DNA of 49,022 bases from an uncultured Clostridiaceae bacterium (GCA_949902805.1 CATLDI010000005.1:1-49022); one strand, 5' to 3'; shown: positions 24,750-34,704, counted from the stretch's first letter. Translations and numbers: made by a program. Notes: generated from the letters alone by a model not told the origin.

Positions 24750-26159
24750 ATGAAACTACCAAATAATGGAACAATAGCAGACTGCTGGTTGCCAACATTC
24801 GAAAATGTAACAAGAGAATTTATAATAGATAATTTAGAAAATCTACTATCTAGTGACGAACTGCCAAATTTCAAGTTCGACTTTAGAGAAGAAGAAGCAA
24901 TAGAATTTATAGAAGATATAATAAAAAGATATATAGATAGTTTTAAAGACTATGATTTTAAAGAAGAAATACAAACAAGATATGAAAAATTGCTACAAAA
25001 GATAAAACAAAAGACTAATGAAAATGAAAAAAATAAATTAGTTATTACACTTTTTTCAAAAGAAATAAAATTAAAAAACGAGCAAGATGAGGAACTTAGT
25101 GAAACACCAGTAATGGTAGTAAATGATTATAAAAAGTTTTTTGAATATCTAAGGCAAGCATATGAAAGACATATAGAATTATATTTTCAAAGAAGGAAAG
25201 ATTCTACAGGCTTTAATAGATGGGAAAAAAATAATTTCTTTGAACAGATTTGGCTGCGAGCAACACCACAAGATTTCAATAACCCTGAAGAATTCCTAAA
25301 AAAACAAGCAGAAATGATAAAAGATACAACATTTGAAAAATATGATGAAGAAACATATTTAGGAAAACTAGAATGTTTAAACAATCATGTAGTTTGTATA
25401 AAAAACGGAATAGCTAGAACATGGGATGAAAACTTTAGGCAAATGGAAATAACAATTTATGATAAAGAACATTACAATAATAAAGAACTTTGTAATAGAC
25501 CACATTATACACTTCCAGTAATACGATATGGAATATATGAAAAAGAAGGTAAAAAAATATGTAGTATAGGTTCAATCCAACACAAGAAAGATAGTTCAGA
25601 TGAAGAAAATTTAGAGAAGAAAGTCGATAGACAAAAGTATAGAATAAATAAGGATATACCAGAAGAAGACAAGGAAAAAGTAGAACCCAAAAATATAATA
25701 GCACTAAGTATTTTTATAAACCTTCTACATAAAGAAGGAATAACTAATATAGAAGTGCCAAGTATGTATGTACTAGACCATGAATATCATAGAAAAAGAA
25801 ATAAATATTTATTAAAAGAATTTAAAGAAGAATGGACAAAAGTAGATTATTGGGATAGAGAAGGAAGGCCAAAAAAAGAAAAGCACCCAGAAGATTATCA
25901 AAAGGCATATAAAAATTTCATGAAAATGTTTAGAAAAGAAGACTTAATTAGCGAAATAAAAACAGAAAGACAACTACTAACAGCAAGAAGACTACTTAAA
26001 CACTATCCAAAAGCAAATATAACAGCTTACCCAGAAGAAATAGATAACTACATGCATATACAAATACCAGTTGTAAAAGATGCAAGTCAAATAAATGGAG
26101 ACATATTAAAAGAATTCTATAATTTAGTACAAGCATTAGACTTAGAAAATGAAAGATAG
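24750..26159 (+). CDS. Unknown protein sharing a segment with the upstream SSB
   Basis: 469 residues, soluble, very rich in Glu, Lys and Asn; no domain recognised. Residues about 91-115 (NENEKNKLVITLFSKEIKLK) match the end of the first OB fold of the upstream SSB (NERNKLVLTVFAKEIKFANE), and the DNA is also similar (25018-25095 against 24091-24168), so a piece of the SSB gene was apparently copied in. The rest has conserved-looking Trp/His/Cys patches (ECLNNHVVCIKNG, YVLDHEYHRKRNKY). The gene is flanked by the GGAACTGTCCCC repeats and could be a mobile passenger. AAGAGGAG precedes the start. Confidence 0.65.
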   Translation: MKLPNNGTIADCWLPTFENVTREFIIDNLENLLSSDELPNFKFDFREEEAIEFIEDIIKRYIDSFKDYDFKEEIQTRYEKLLQKIKQKTNENEKNKLVITLFSKEIKLKNEQDEELSETPVMVVNDYKKFFEYLRQAYERHIELYFQRRKDSTGFNRWEKNNFFEQIWLRATPQDFNNPEEFLKKQAEMIKDTTFEKYDEETYLGKLECLNNHVVCIKNGIARTWDENFRQMEITIYDKEHYNNKELCNRPHYTLPVIRYGIYEKEGKKICSIGSIQHKKDSSDEENLEKKVDRQKYRINKDIPEEDKEKVEPKNIIALSIFINLLHKEGITNIEVPSMYVLDHEYHRKRNKYLLKEFKEEWTKVDYWDREGRPKKEKHPEDYQKAYKNFMKMFRKEDLISEIKTERQLLTARRLLKHYPKANITAYPEEIDNYMHIQIPVVKDASQINGDILKEFYNLVQALDLENER

Positions 26160-26169
26160 TAGATTGGTA

Positions 26170-26197
26170 GATTAGGAACTGTCCCCAATCGGAAACC
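26170..26197. repeat. Third copy of GGAACTGTCCCC repeat
   Basis: GATTAGGAACTGTCCCCAAT, then CGGAAACC. It is in the same orientation as 24694-24721 and begins 11 bases after the stop of the intervening gene. Confidence 0.75.
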
Positions 26198-26338
26198 AAC
26201 AGAGTTTAATATAAAACTAAAAACAGTTGAAAAATAAAAATAAATATAGTAAAATAAACAATAAATTAAAAAGAAGATAAAGTTTCAAGTTAAAGTATCC
26301 AACTTCAAACTTCCATTTAAAGAAAGCGAGAAATAAAA

Positions 26339-27211
26339 ATGTTAGAAATAATACAAGATACCCTAATAGATGGTTTGCGTTTACTTCCATTTCTATTTAT
26401 TACATACCTAATAATGGAATATTTAGAACACAAAACAGGGGAAAAAACAAAAAATATAATACAGAAATCAGGAAAATTAGGTCCTTTATGGGGAGCTATT
26501 TTAGGAATATTCCCCCAATGTGGTTTTTCAGCAGCTGCAAGTAATTTATATGCAGGAAGAGTAATTACACTAGGAACATTAATAGCAATATTTCTATCAA
26601 CCTCAGACGAAATGCTTCCAGTATTAATTTCTGAAAATGTGAGCATAGGAATAATACTAAAAATACTTGCAATAAAACTAATTATAGGAATTATATCAGG
26701 TTTTGTAATAGATTTCATAGGACAAGCTATAAATAAAAAGAAAAAGCAACTAGAAAATAAGAAAGAAGAAATTGAAGAAGAAATAGGTCATATATGTGAG
26801 CACGAACATTGCCACTGTGAAGAAGGAGGAATAATAAAATCTTCAATAACGCATACACTAAATATATTCTTATTTATTATAATAATAACTTTCATACTAA
26901 ATATAATAATACATTTCTTTGGAGAAGAAAACCTATCAAACTTAATATTAAATATGCCTATAATAGGGCCAATAATAGCAGGAATAGTAGGGCTAATTCC
27001 AAACTGCGCAGGTTCTGTAATACTAACACAGCTATACCTAGAAAATGTAATAAGCATAGGCTCAATGATAGGAGGTTTACTAGTAGGTTCAGGAATTGGA
27101 ATTTTGATATTATTTAGAGTAAATAAAAATGTAAAAGAAAATTTGAAAATATTAGGGTTGTTATATGGAATAGGAGTAATTTGTGGAATAGTAATAGATT
27201 TAATTTTATAA
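26339..27211 (+). CDS. Putative heavy-metal exporter (ArsP_2 / 10TM family)
   Basis: A 290-residue multipass membrane protein. Two homologous halves each hold a conserved turn: FPQCGFSAAASNLYAGR (about 59-75) and IPNCAGSVILTQLYLEN (about 220-236). These are marks of the putative manganese or arsenic efflux family (PF11449). A cytosolic linker between the halves is rich in metal ligands (HICEHEHCHCEE, about 156-167), suggesting metal binding. The substrate is not defined. The ribosome binding site is weak. Confidence 0.8.
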   Translation: MLEIIQDTLIDGLRLLPFLFITYLIMEYLEHKTGEKTKNIIQKSGKLGPLWGAILGIFPQCGFSAAASNLYAGRVITLGTLIAIFLSTSDEMLPVLISENVSIGIILKILAIKLIIGIISGFVIDFIGQAINKKKKQLENKKEEIEEEIGHICEHEHCHCEEGGIIKSSITHTLNIFLFIIIITFILNIIIHFFGEENLSNLILNMPIIGPIIAGIVGLIPNCAGSVILTQLYLENVISIGSMIGGLLVGSGIGILILFRVNKNVKENLKILGLLYGIGVICGIVIDLIL

Positions 27212-27225
27212 TAAAGAAAAAGAAT

Positions 27226-27250
27226 AACTGGTTGTAATTTGCAACCAGTT
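27226..27250 (+). terminator. Hairpin after exporter gene
   Basis: AACTGGTTG and CAACCAGTT form a perfect 9-bp stem; only a short T-run follows. Confidence 0.6.
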
Positions 27251-27328
27251 TAAATGTTTGAGGTGAAATTTTAACCTTAAACATTAGATACAAAATGCAG
27301 ATACTTGAATGAAAAAGCTAATTTTTGC

Positions 27329-27357
27329 TTGAAAATATAGGAAGATTATGATAAAAT
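27329..27357 (+). promoter_or_regulatory. Promoter of gene at 27424
   Basis: TTGAAA (27329-27334), 17 bases, TAAAAT (27352-27357). Confidence 0.6.
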
Positions 27358-27423
27358 TCATTAAAATTTATTATAGTAAATATTAATAACTCAAACTTAG
27401 TCAATTGACAAGGAGGAAATATT

Positions 27424-28173
27424 ATGATGAATGAGAGAATATCAGAAAGTATGCTTAAAAGAATTCAAATTGAATATGAAAGAAAAATGAAACGGATATG
27501 TGAAAGCAAGTCAAGTAAGTTCGATTCAGGTTTTAAATTAATTGGGGTACTAAATATGCTTGAAATAATACCAAACTTTGTAATTCCAATATTTATAAAT
27601 ATGCGAGAAGAATTAGTAGAGCCAAACATAATGAATAAACCATTCTATTTTCAAGTAGGAAGTGATGAAGAGGATACAATGGAATATTTTGCAAAACTTG
27701 ATGAGTATGAACAAGTGCCAAAACAAATAGTTTCTATACTTGAAGAGAAGAACAGTTATGCTAGGGAAACATTTGATATAAAATCTAGCCCATTATATGC
27801 CTTTCAATATACAAATACAGATGTAATGTTGGGTAACTATTTAGAAATGAAGGAATTTTTTAAAAGTTATAAAACAGAGGATGAAAATCTACAAGAACAG
27901 ATACAAGATTTCTTGAATTTAGAAAGTGAACATATATGGAAAAGAATTAAAAGAGAACTAAAAATAAACTTCCCAAAGGATTCAGAAAGTGAAATTGATA
28001 TGAAAATAGAGAAATTAAAGAACAATGATTTTATAGGTAAAGAATTAGAACTATATATTCCAAAATTTCATGATATTGTTTTAAGAGTTGGAGTTCGTGT
28101 TAAAGGCGAAAGTAAAAAGGATTATTTTGATACAAAAGAAGGAGAGCAACTAGAAGAAGTACTTGAAGACTAA
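27424..28173 (+). CDS. Hypothetical soluble protein
   Basis: 249 residues, acidic, with no signal or membrane helix and no recognised family. An AAGGAGG site stands before two adjacent ATG codons (27424 and 27427). A CGG codon at 27493-27495 (AAA CGG ATA) lies in the zero frame and does not break it; skipping a base there would lead to an early stop. The next, smaller gene may have been its partner, as both are unknown and adjacent. Confidence 0.65.
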   Translation: MMNERISESMLKRIQIEYERKMKRICESKSSKFDSGFKLIGVLNMLEIIPNFVIPIFINMREELVEPNIMNKPFYFQVGSDEEDTMEYFAKLDEYEQVPKQIVSILEEKNSYARETFDIKSSPLYAFQYTNTDVMLGNYLEMKEFFKSYKTEDENLQEQIQDFLNLESEHIWKRIKRELKINFPKDSESEIDMKIEKLKNNDFIGKELELYIPKFHDIVLRVGVRVKGESKKDYFDTKEGEQLEEVLED

Positions 28174-28289
28174 AACAGTATAAAATATACATATAAAATT
28201 TAATAAATTCCCATAAACGACGAATAGAATATTCGATAAAAATTACTAACAATAAGAATAAGATAAGCAAATTGCTAGGAGGTAAAAAA

Positions 28290-28613
28290 ATGGGTGATAG
28301 ATGGTGACGGTTTTATATTGAAAATTATTTTCCATATATGTATGGATTACTTACACTTGAAATCATAGCAAAAAGAGAAAACAAAAATGATATGCTACAA
28401 ATATGGAAAAAAGAATTTATGCAAGAAATACAAAAATACTTAGAGAAAAATGAGATTTTCTATTTTGAAAGTGAATTATTAGAAATTTTAAAACTTAACA
28501 TGAAAGAAGAATTCTTTAATGTACTAACAAATGAATACGACTATTGGTCAAGAGACGTAATGAAAGATATATCTGAAATTGTAAATAGTATAATTACTAA
28601 AACCAGCACATAA
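28290..28613 (+). pseudogene. Small hypothetical gene with early in-frame TGA
   Basis: AGGAGG (28277-28282) is well placed for the ATG at 28290, giving MGDRW, then TGA at 28305-28307, then an uninterrupted RFYIENYFPYMYGLLTLE... to 28613 in the same frame. The next ATG at 28338 has no ribosome binding site. A TGG-to-TGA change would explain this (MGDRWWRF). Since other genes here end in TGA, wholesale reassignment is unlikely. Function unknown; about 107 residues if read through. Confidence 0.55.
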
Positions 28614-28617
28614 AAAT

Positions 28618-28654
28618 AAAAAGTAAAGGCTCCAATTTGGAACCTTTACTTTTA
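28618..28654. terminator. Bidirectional terminator before pflA
   Basis: AAAGTAAAGG.TCC and GGA.CCTTTACTTT form the stem, between convergent genes. Confidence 0.8.
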
Positions 28655-29359
28655 TATTCCAAATATATTCTTAGCTTTTTTTACATCTTCACTACTTGCA
28701 GTTCTACATCCCTCTAAAGGATATATACATCCAAGCTTTTCCCACTTAAATTTACCTAAATCATGATAAGGAAGAATTTCTACATTTTCTACTGTTTTTA
28801 AGCTAGAAATAAACTTTTTAAGCTTACGTAAATCTTGCTTATCATCAGTAATTCCAGGTACTAAAACCTGCCTAATCCATAAAGGTTTATTGTTATCACT
28901 TAAATATTTTGCAAAGTTAAGTTCTTTTATATTTGAAACTCCAGTTAACTCTATACATTTTTCGTCATTTATACATTTAATATCTAATAAAAATAAATCT
29001 GTTAAATTTATCAATTTCTTAATATCAAAAGTCAAATCGAAAGAGCCAGAAGTATCAATACAAGTGTGTATATTGTGTTCTTTTAATTTAGTAAATAACT
29101 CTATTAAAAATTTAGCCTGAAGTAAAGGTTCACCGCCACTAATAGTAACACCGCCATTAGGCATAATATAATTTTTATATCGTAAAATTTTTTCTAATAT
29201 TTCATTTACTGAATATTCCTCGCCACCATGAATATCCCAAGTATCCCTATTTTGACAATATTTACACTTTAAAGAGCAACCTTGCATAAAAATAACAAAG
29301 CGAACTCCAGGACCATCAACTGCTCCTAAACTCTCAAATGAATGAATACGCGCCTTCAT
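28652..29359 (-). CDS. pflA: Pyruvate formate-lyase activating enzyme
   Basis: A radical SAM enzyme that installs the glycyl radical on pyruvate formate-lyase. 235 residues. The cluster-binding CSLKCKYC (Cys 28, 32, 35) is preceded by DGPGVRFVIFMQG, with the SAM-binding GGVTISGGEPLLQ downstream. Its substrate enzyme is at 30761 on the same strand, but an ORF6N gene and a small gene on the plus strand separate them, so the two are probably transcribed independently. AGGAGG precedes the start. Confidence 0.96.
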   Translation of the reverse strand: MKARIHSFESLGAVDGPGVRFVIFMQGCSLKCKYCQNRDTWDIHGGEEYSVNEILEKILRYKNYIMPNGGVTISGGEPLLQAKFLIELFTKLKEHNIHTCIDTSGSFDLTFDIKKLINLTDLFLLDIKCINDEKCIELTGVSNIKELNFAKYLSDNNKPLWIRQVLVPGITDDKQDLRKLKKFISSLKTVENVEILPYHDLGKFKWEKLGCIYPLEGCRTASSEDVKKAKNIFGI

Positions 29360-29434
29360 AACATCCTCCTAATAAATTATGACTTAATTGTACTATAAAA
29401 AAATACAAAATTCAACAAAAATAAGAATAAAATA

Positions 29435-29463
29435 TTGACAAACAAAAACAAACGTTCTATAAT
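29435..29463 (+). promoter_or_regulatory. Perfect SigA consensus promoter of ORF6N gene
   Basis: TTGACA (29435-29440), exactly 17 bases, TATAAT (29458-29463). This is the only fully consensus promoter I found in the window, which is notable for a gene of the ORF6N type. Confidence 0.9.
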
Positions 29464-29494
29464 AAGTGAAACTTTGAAATAGGATGTAATAATT

Positions 29495-30412
29495 ATGAAT
29501 GAAGAAAATAATATTGCACCAGTAAACGAAGAATTAAATGTAGTAAAATATGGAACAGAAAATATTAGAAATTTAATTTATACAATTAGAGGAAAGCAAG
29601 TAATGTTAGATAGTGATGTAGCAAGGTTATTTGAATATGAAACTAAGGATATTAATAGAAATGTCAAAAACAATATAGATAGATTTCCAGAGTATTATTG
29701 CTTTCAATTAACAGAAGATGAATATGAAGCTTTAAGGTGCAAATTTTTCACCTTAAAAGGTAGAGGTCAACATCGTAAATATTTGCCATATGTTTTTACA
29801 GAGCATGGAATAACAATGCTTGCAGGAATATTAAAAAGCAGAGTTGCTATTAATGTTAGTATAAAAATTATTGATACATTCGTAGAAATGCGAAAGTTTA
29901 TACTAAATAATGCACAATTATTTAAAAGACTAACAACAATGGAATACAAAATGTTAGAACACGACAAAAAATTTGGTGAAGTATTTGACGAACTGCAAAG
30001 AAATAAGAATGAAGAATTTAAACAACAAATTTTCTTTAACGGACAAATATACGATAGCTATAGTCTAATAATAGACATCATAAAAACAGCTCAAAATAAA
30101 ATATTAATTATAGATAATTACATAGATGACACAATATTAAAAATGCTTACAAAGAAAAACAAAAACGTAGAAGTAGTAATACTAACATCAGAAAACAGCA
30201 ATATAACAAAACTAGATATACAAAAATTCAATAAAGAATATCCTACTTTAAAAGTAGCCAAAACAGATAAATTCCACGATAGATTTATAGTCATCGATAA
30301 CAAAGAATTATACCATATAGGTGCCTCACTAAAAGACTTAGGCAAGAAATGTTTCGCAATATCTAAAATAAAAGATATGGAATATTTAGAGAAAATAAGC
30401 AAAATGTCTTGA
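29495..30412 (+). CDS. ORF6N domain protein with PLD-like C-terminal domain
   Basis: 305 residues. The N-terminal ORF6N domain (about 22-125) shows RGKQVMLDSDVARLFEYETK, NIDRFPEYYCFQL and PYVFTEHGITMLAGIL, a phage-type DNA-binding fold. A helical stretch follows. The C-terminal part (about 180-300) reads KILIIDNYIDD ... FHDRFIVIDNKELYHIGASL, like the single HKD-type half found in phospholipase D-like proteins, with Arg in place of the usual Lys. The gene is inserted between pflA and pflB in opposite orientation. Possibly a regulator or defence-linked protein of phage origin; function unproven. Confidence 0.8.
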   Translation: MNEENNIAPVNEELNVVKYGTENIRNLIYTIRGKQVMLDSDVARLFEYETKDINRNVKNNIDRFPEYYCFQLTEDEYEALRCKFFTLKGRGQHRKYLPYVFTEHGITMLAGILKSRVAINVSIKIIDTFVEMRKFILNNAQLFKRLTTMEYKMLEHDKKFGEVFDELQRNKNEEFKQQIFFNGQIYDSYSLIIDIIKTAQNKILIIDNYIDDTILKMLTKKNKNVEVVILTSENSNITKLDIQKFNKEYPTLKVAKTDKFHDRFIVIDNKELYHIGASLKDLGKKCFAISKIKDMEYLEKISKMS

Positions 30413-30494
30413 AATTCTAATAAAATTATGTTGATATAAATAATATTTATATAGAGTAACCTAAAAACAATAATTTGTTATAAGGAGGTTAAAT

Positions 30495-30643
30495 ATGCGT
30501 TTAAAACAAAGAAAAGGGATAAGAAAGAAGATGGCCATAGTGGATTTCACAGAAGCGATATGCGACCAAGTAGAAATTGTTGCAATAGCGATTCATATGG
30601 CTGTGTATGTGTAAGATGTGGAAGATGCGGAAGAAAGTTCTAA
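30495..30643 (+). pseudogene. Tiny Cys-rich gene with apparent -1 frame change
   Basis: AAGGAGG precedes the ATG at 30495. The zero frame gives only 39 unremarkable residues (stop at 30612-30614). In the -1 frame the sequence from about 30530 reads DGHSGFHRSDMRPSRNCCNS and ends CVCVRCGRCGRKF at 30643, directly before a terminator, which looks far more protein-like. Joining the two at the AAG AAG codons gives about 49 residues. It may be a frameshifted gene or two overlapping small frames. Confidence 0.4.
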
Positions 30644-30684
30644 AAAAATTTAAAGGTGACAAATTGTCACCTTTAAATTTTTTT
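30644..30684 (+). terminator. Terminator
   Basis: A-run, AATTTAAAGGTGACA and TGTCACCTTTAAATT, then seven T: a near-perfect stem that can also serve the minus strand. Confidence 0.85.
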
Positions 30685-30760
30685 ATATTATAAATTGTAT
30701 TAATTTCTTCAAAGAAGTTACCAAGATTTAACTTCCAATTTCCAATCTCCAACTTCTAAT

Positions 30761-32995
30761 TTAAAATTTCTCATGTATAGTCCTATTAATAACATCCAAT
30801 TGTTGTTCCCTAGTTAATTTAATAAAGTTAACTGCATAACCTGAAACACGAATTGTTAGTTGTGGATATTTTTCTGGGTGTTCCATTGCGTCCTCTAGTA
30901 AGGCTCTATCAAATACGTTAACATTTATGTGGTGTCCAGTTTGTTTAAAGTATCCATCTAATAAACTTACTAAGTTATCTACTTGAGTATCTAATTCTTT
31001 TCCAAGTGTTCCTGGTGTAATTGAGAATGTGTATGAAATTCCATCTTCAGAATATTCATATGGTAATTTTGCAATTGTGTTCATTACTGCAACTGCTCCA
31101 TTTGTATCTCTACCATGTAATGGGTTTGCACCTGGTCCAAATGGAACTCCAGCTCTTCTTCCATCTGGTGTGTTTCCTGTTGCTTTTCCATAAACTACGT
31201 TTGATGTAATAGTAAGTACTGATAATGTGTGTTTTGAATTTCTGTAAGTAACATGTTTTTGTAACTTACGTAAGAATGTTTTTACAACATCTACAGCAAT
31301 TTCATCTACACGGTCATCATCATTTCCGTATTTTGGAAAATCTCCTTCTATTTCATAGTCTACTGCTAAACCAGTTTCATCACGAATAACTTTTACTTTT
31401 GCATATTTTATTGCAGAAAGTGAATCAGCTACTACTGAAAGTCCAGCAATTCCACATGCCATTGTTCTTAATATTTCTTTATCATGTAGAGCCATCTCTA
31501 ATGCTTCATATGAATATTTGTCATGCATATAGTGAATAGCATTTAATGCTTTAATATAAATTTTTGCTACATAATCCATCATATTATCAAATTTTTCAGT
31601 AACTTCTTCATAATTTAAGTATTCAGAAGTTATAGGTTCAAACTTAGGTGTAATTTGTTTTCCACTATTTTCATCTCTACCACCATTAATAGCATAAAGT
31701 AAAGCTTTTGCTAAGTTAGCTCTTGCACCGAAAAATTGCATTTGTTTACCAATTTTCATTGCAGATACACAACAAGCAATTCCATAGTCATCTCCAACAG
31801 TAGTTCTCATTAAGTCATCATTTTCATATTGAATAGAAGATGTTTGAATTGATATTTTTGATGTGTATTTTTTGAAGTTTTCTGGTAAATCTTTTGACCA
31901 TAAAACTGTTAAGTTTGGTTCTGGAGCAGGTCCTAAGTTAACTAATGTATGAAGCATTCTGTAAGAGTTTTTAGTAACTAAAGTTCTTCCATCAACTCCC
32001 ATACCACCAATGCTTTCTGTTACCCAAACTGGGTCTCCACTAAATAATTCATTATATTCTGGAGCACGTAAGAAACGAATCATACGTAATTTCATAACAA
32101 AGTGATCCATTAATTCTTGTGCTTCTTCCTCAGTTAAACTTCCGTTTTTTAAATCTCTTTCAATATAAATATCTAAGAAAGTAGAAGTTCTACCTAAACT
32201 CATAGCAGCACCATTTTGGTCTTTTGTTGCAGCAAGGTAACCAAAGTATAACCATTGAACAGCTTCTTTGGCATTTGCAGCTGGAACAGATATATCAAAA
32301 CCATATTTTGCAGCCATTTTCTTTAAGTCTTCTAAAGCTACTATTTGGTCATGAATTTCTTCACGTTCACGAATAACACTTTCAGTAAATTCATCTACAT
32401 TTAAAACATCTAATTCTTGTTTCTTCTCAGCTATAAGAGCATCAACACCATATAAGCAGGTACGTCTATAATCACCTATAATTCTTCCACGACCATATCC
32501 ATCTGGAAGACCTGTTATTAAGTGTGAGCTTCTAGCAGCTCTAATATCTGGTGTGTATACACTAAATACACCATCATTATGAGTTCTTCTTAAATTATTA
32601 TAAATATAGTCAGTTTCTTCATCTACTTTGTAACCATAAGATTCACAAGATTTTTCAACTATTTTAATACCACCATTTGGCATAATAGCTCTTTTTAAAG
32701 GTGCGTCTGTTTGAAGACCTACAATTTGTTCTAATTCTCTATTAATGTAACCTGCATCATATGCATTTACAGCTGATGGAGTTTTAGTATCAACATCTAA
32801 TACACCATTTTCTCTTTCTTTTTTATAAAGTTCTAAAACTTCATTCCATAATTTAGTAGTTCTTTGGGTAGCATTTGCTAAAAAAGAATCATCACCTTCA
32901 TATGGAGTGTAGTTTGCCTGAATGAACCCTCTAACATCAATTTCTTTAGTCCATTCACCAATTTTGTTAAAATTTTCCCACTGTTTAAATTCCAT
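30761..32995 (-). CDS. pflB: Formate C-acetyltransferase (pyruvate formate-lyase)
   Basis: Converts pyruvate and CoA to acetyl-CoA and formate under anaerobic conditions. 744 residues, a typical length. The active-site Cys pair is in GIACCVSAM (about 407-408) and the radical glycine in RVSGYAVNF (Gly about 719). It has AGGAGG before the start. No in-frame CGG in over 740 codons. Activated by PflA, encoded about 1.4 kb downstream on the same strand. Points to a fermentative anaerobe. Confidence 0.98.
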   Translation of the reverse strand: MEFKQWENFNKIGEWTKEIDVRGFIQANYTPYEGDDSFLANATQRTTKLWNEVLELYKKERENGVLDVDTKTPSAVNAYDAGYINRELEQIVGLQTDAPLKRAIMPNGGIKIVEKSCESYGYKVDEETDYIYNNLRRTHNDGVFSVYTPDIRAARSSHLITGLPDGYGRGRIIGDYRRTCLYGVDALIAEKKQELDVLNVDEFTESVIREREEIHDQIVALEDLKKMAAKYGFDISVPAANAKEAVQWLYFGYLAATKDQNGAAMSLGRTSTFLDIYIERDLKNGSLTEEEAQELMDHFVMKLRMIRFLRAPEYNELFSGDPVWVTESIGGMGVDGRTLVTKNSYRMLHTLVNLGPAPEPNLTVLWSKDLPENFKKYTSKISIQTSSIQYENDDLMRTTVGDDYGIACCVSAMKIGKQMQFFGARANLAKALLYAINGGRDENSGKQITPKFEPITSEYLNYEEVTEKFDNMMDYVAKIYIKALNAIHYMHDKYSYEALEMALHDKEILRTMACGIAGLSVVADSLSAIKYAKVKVIRDETGLAVDYEIEGDFPKYGNDDDRVDEIAVDVVKTFLRKLQKHVTYRNSKHTLSVLTITSNVVYGKATGNTPDGRRAGVPFGPGANPLHGRDTNGAVAVMNTIAKLPYEYSEDGISYTFSITPGTLGKELDTQVDNLVSLLDGYFKQTGHHINVNVFDRALLEDAMEHPEKYPQLTIRVSGYAVNFIKLTREQQLDVINRTIHEKF

Positions 32996-33103
32996 ATATA
33001 AAACCTCCTTTACTAGTACAAACTTATATTAACATATAGAATAAATTTTTTCAATGGAATTTTTAGCAAAAATATTAATATTACAGAAATGTTAGATAGC
33101 AGG

Positions 33104-33132
33104 TTTACAATTATGTTAATCCATGTTATAAT
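33104..33132 (+). promoter_or_regulatory. Promoter of PIN-domain gene
   Basis: TTTACA (33104-33109), 17 bases, TATAAT (33127-33132). Confidence 0.7.
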
Positions 33133-33239
33133 AGTATTATTGATAGTATATTAATGATATCAAAATTGATAAAAAAAGGAGGGTAGAGGTTGTTTGAAAT
33201 TATACTATTTAGTCAATAATCAAAAGGAGGATTAACAAT

Positions 33240-34526
33240 ATGAAGTTTTTAAAAAGAATACGAGAAGTACTAAATAGCAAAGAAGTAAAAATTAAGGAAC
33301 GGACTTACATTTTAGATACTTGTGCTTTACATTCAAGTGAGGCTATGCAAATTATAGAAGAAGCTTCCAAAGTAATACTTCTAACTGGAACTATAAAAGA
33401 GTTAGATGCTCATAAAAATGACGGGGGAAGTTTTGGAGAGAACATAAAAAAAGTTTGCAGAGAGAGTAGAATGGATGAAAATAGCGAAAAGTATGAATGT
33501 ATAGCAGGTTATGAAAAACAGGAAAACAGATACAAAGAAAGTGGAAAATATGAATGTATAAATGGCTATGTAAAATACAAATATCAAGACGATAATATTA
33601 TTGATTACTGCAAGAGTCATAGAAACGTTATAATTCTTACTTGTGATAATAACCTGTGCAATACAGCAAAGGCATATAATATTCCATATGTTTTTCCAAA
33701 GAGAGATGAAGAAGAAAAGGCGGTAGCAGTAAATAATACCAACATTGTAAAGAAAAAGGTAGCGACAGATAACGCTAACGTTGAAAAAGAAAAATTAAAA
33801 GAAAAAAGAAAATTCCAAAGAGTAAATATAAAAGGGGTCGAAATAGAAGACGATAACTTATATATTACTAATGGAAATCTAAACAAATTCAATTTGGTAA
33901 TCAGGAATGGAATATCTATAAATGCTAATTCTGCAAAAAAAATAAAGCTTGAAGTAGGAGATCACATTTTCAGAATGAAAAAGAAAAATGAAAATGTGAT
34001 AATAGTAGAATATAAAATAGTTGAAGTTACTCCTTCTATGTATGCTATAGAAATAAGAAGCGCAAAAGAAGAACTAAAAACAATAGAAAGTTTGACAACA
34101 AACAAGTTTCCTAAAGAAGTAAAGAAAAAGGCAGAAAGCTTATTAAGAGGTGAAAAAGAAGAAAAGAAGGACAAAACAAAAACAGTAGAAAAAAGTGGTG
34201 AACAAGAAATTATCCTTGAAAAGAGGTGGATAAGAGTTCAAAACAGCAATAACTACGCTAACTACATAAATGTAGAAAGAAATGGAAAGCTAATAAAAAC
34301 ACAGGACTATGCAGCAGGCGATTTACTGTATTTATCTAAGTATAACAAAAAGAAAAACAACTTAGAAATAAATGTGTATAGAATTGTAAATAAAAACAAT
34401 CGATATGTTGCAGAAAAATCAGATGAATACAAATTATGGTTGGTAAATGAAATTTACAGTATTAAGCTTTCCGAAGAGCTACAAGATGAAATACGTTCGT
34501 TCTTTGTAAGATATGCAAGGTATTAA
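33240..34526 (+). CDS. PIN-domain protein with two C-terminal beta-rich units
   Basis: 428 residues. The N-terminal PIN-type nuclease fold (about 20-165) shows TYILDTCAL (first Asp), GTIKELDAHK (Glu and Asp), DDNIIDYC and ILTCDNNLCNTAKAYNIPY, as in the PhoH/YacL family of PIN domains. An insertion (about 75-120) carries two related ECI.GY units. After a basic linker, two similar beta-rich segments follow (about 200-280 and 330-410), each with a GD.. or AGDLLY turn, possibly RNA-binding. An in-frame CGG (33300-33302) is read as sense. Probably a ribonuclease; substrate unknown. Confidence 0.7.
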   Translation: MKFLKRIREVLNSKEVKIKERTYILDTCALHSSEAMQIIEEASKVILLTGTIKELDAHKNDGGSFGENIKKVCRESRMDENSEKYECIAGYEKQENRYKESGKYECINGYVKYKYQDDNIIDYCKSHRNVIILTCDNNLCNTAKAYNIPYVFPKRDEEEKAVAVNNTNIVKKKVATDNANVEKEKLKEKRKFQRVNIKGVEIEDDNLYITNGNLNKFNLVIRNGISINANSAKKIKLEVGDHIFRMKKKNENVIIVEYKIVEVTPSMYAIEIRSAKEELKTIESLTTNKFPKEVKKKAESLLRGEKEEKKDKTKTVEKSGEQEIILEKRWIRVQNSNNYANYINVERNGKLIKTQDYAAGDLLYLSKYNKKKNNLEINVYRIVNKNNRYVAEKSDEYKLWLVNEIYSIKLSEELQDEIRSFFVRYARY

Positions 34527-34546
34527 TTTTAAACAAAATCTATTAA

Positions 34547-34576
34547 TGCACAGGAATTACTATTCCTGTGCATACT
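34547..34576 (+). terminator. Terminator of PIN gene
   Basis: TGCACAGGAAT and ATTCCTGTGCA form an 11-bp perfect stem with a 4-nt loop, followed by ACTTTTATTT. Confidence 0.85.
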
Positions 34577-34704
34577 TTTATTTATGACTAATTTATTAAT
34601 ATCAAATATAAATAGAAAAAACTTTTAATAATTTATAGAATTGCATACATAAGTAATTTCGATAAGTGCTGAAAAGTTTATTTGTTAATTAATATAAAAT
34701 AAAG

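Noticed and set aside
28305-28307. Genome-wide reassignment of TGA to tryptophan
   Set aside because: Genes at 23127 and 29495 end with TGA at sensible positions, and tryptophan elsewhere is TGG.
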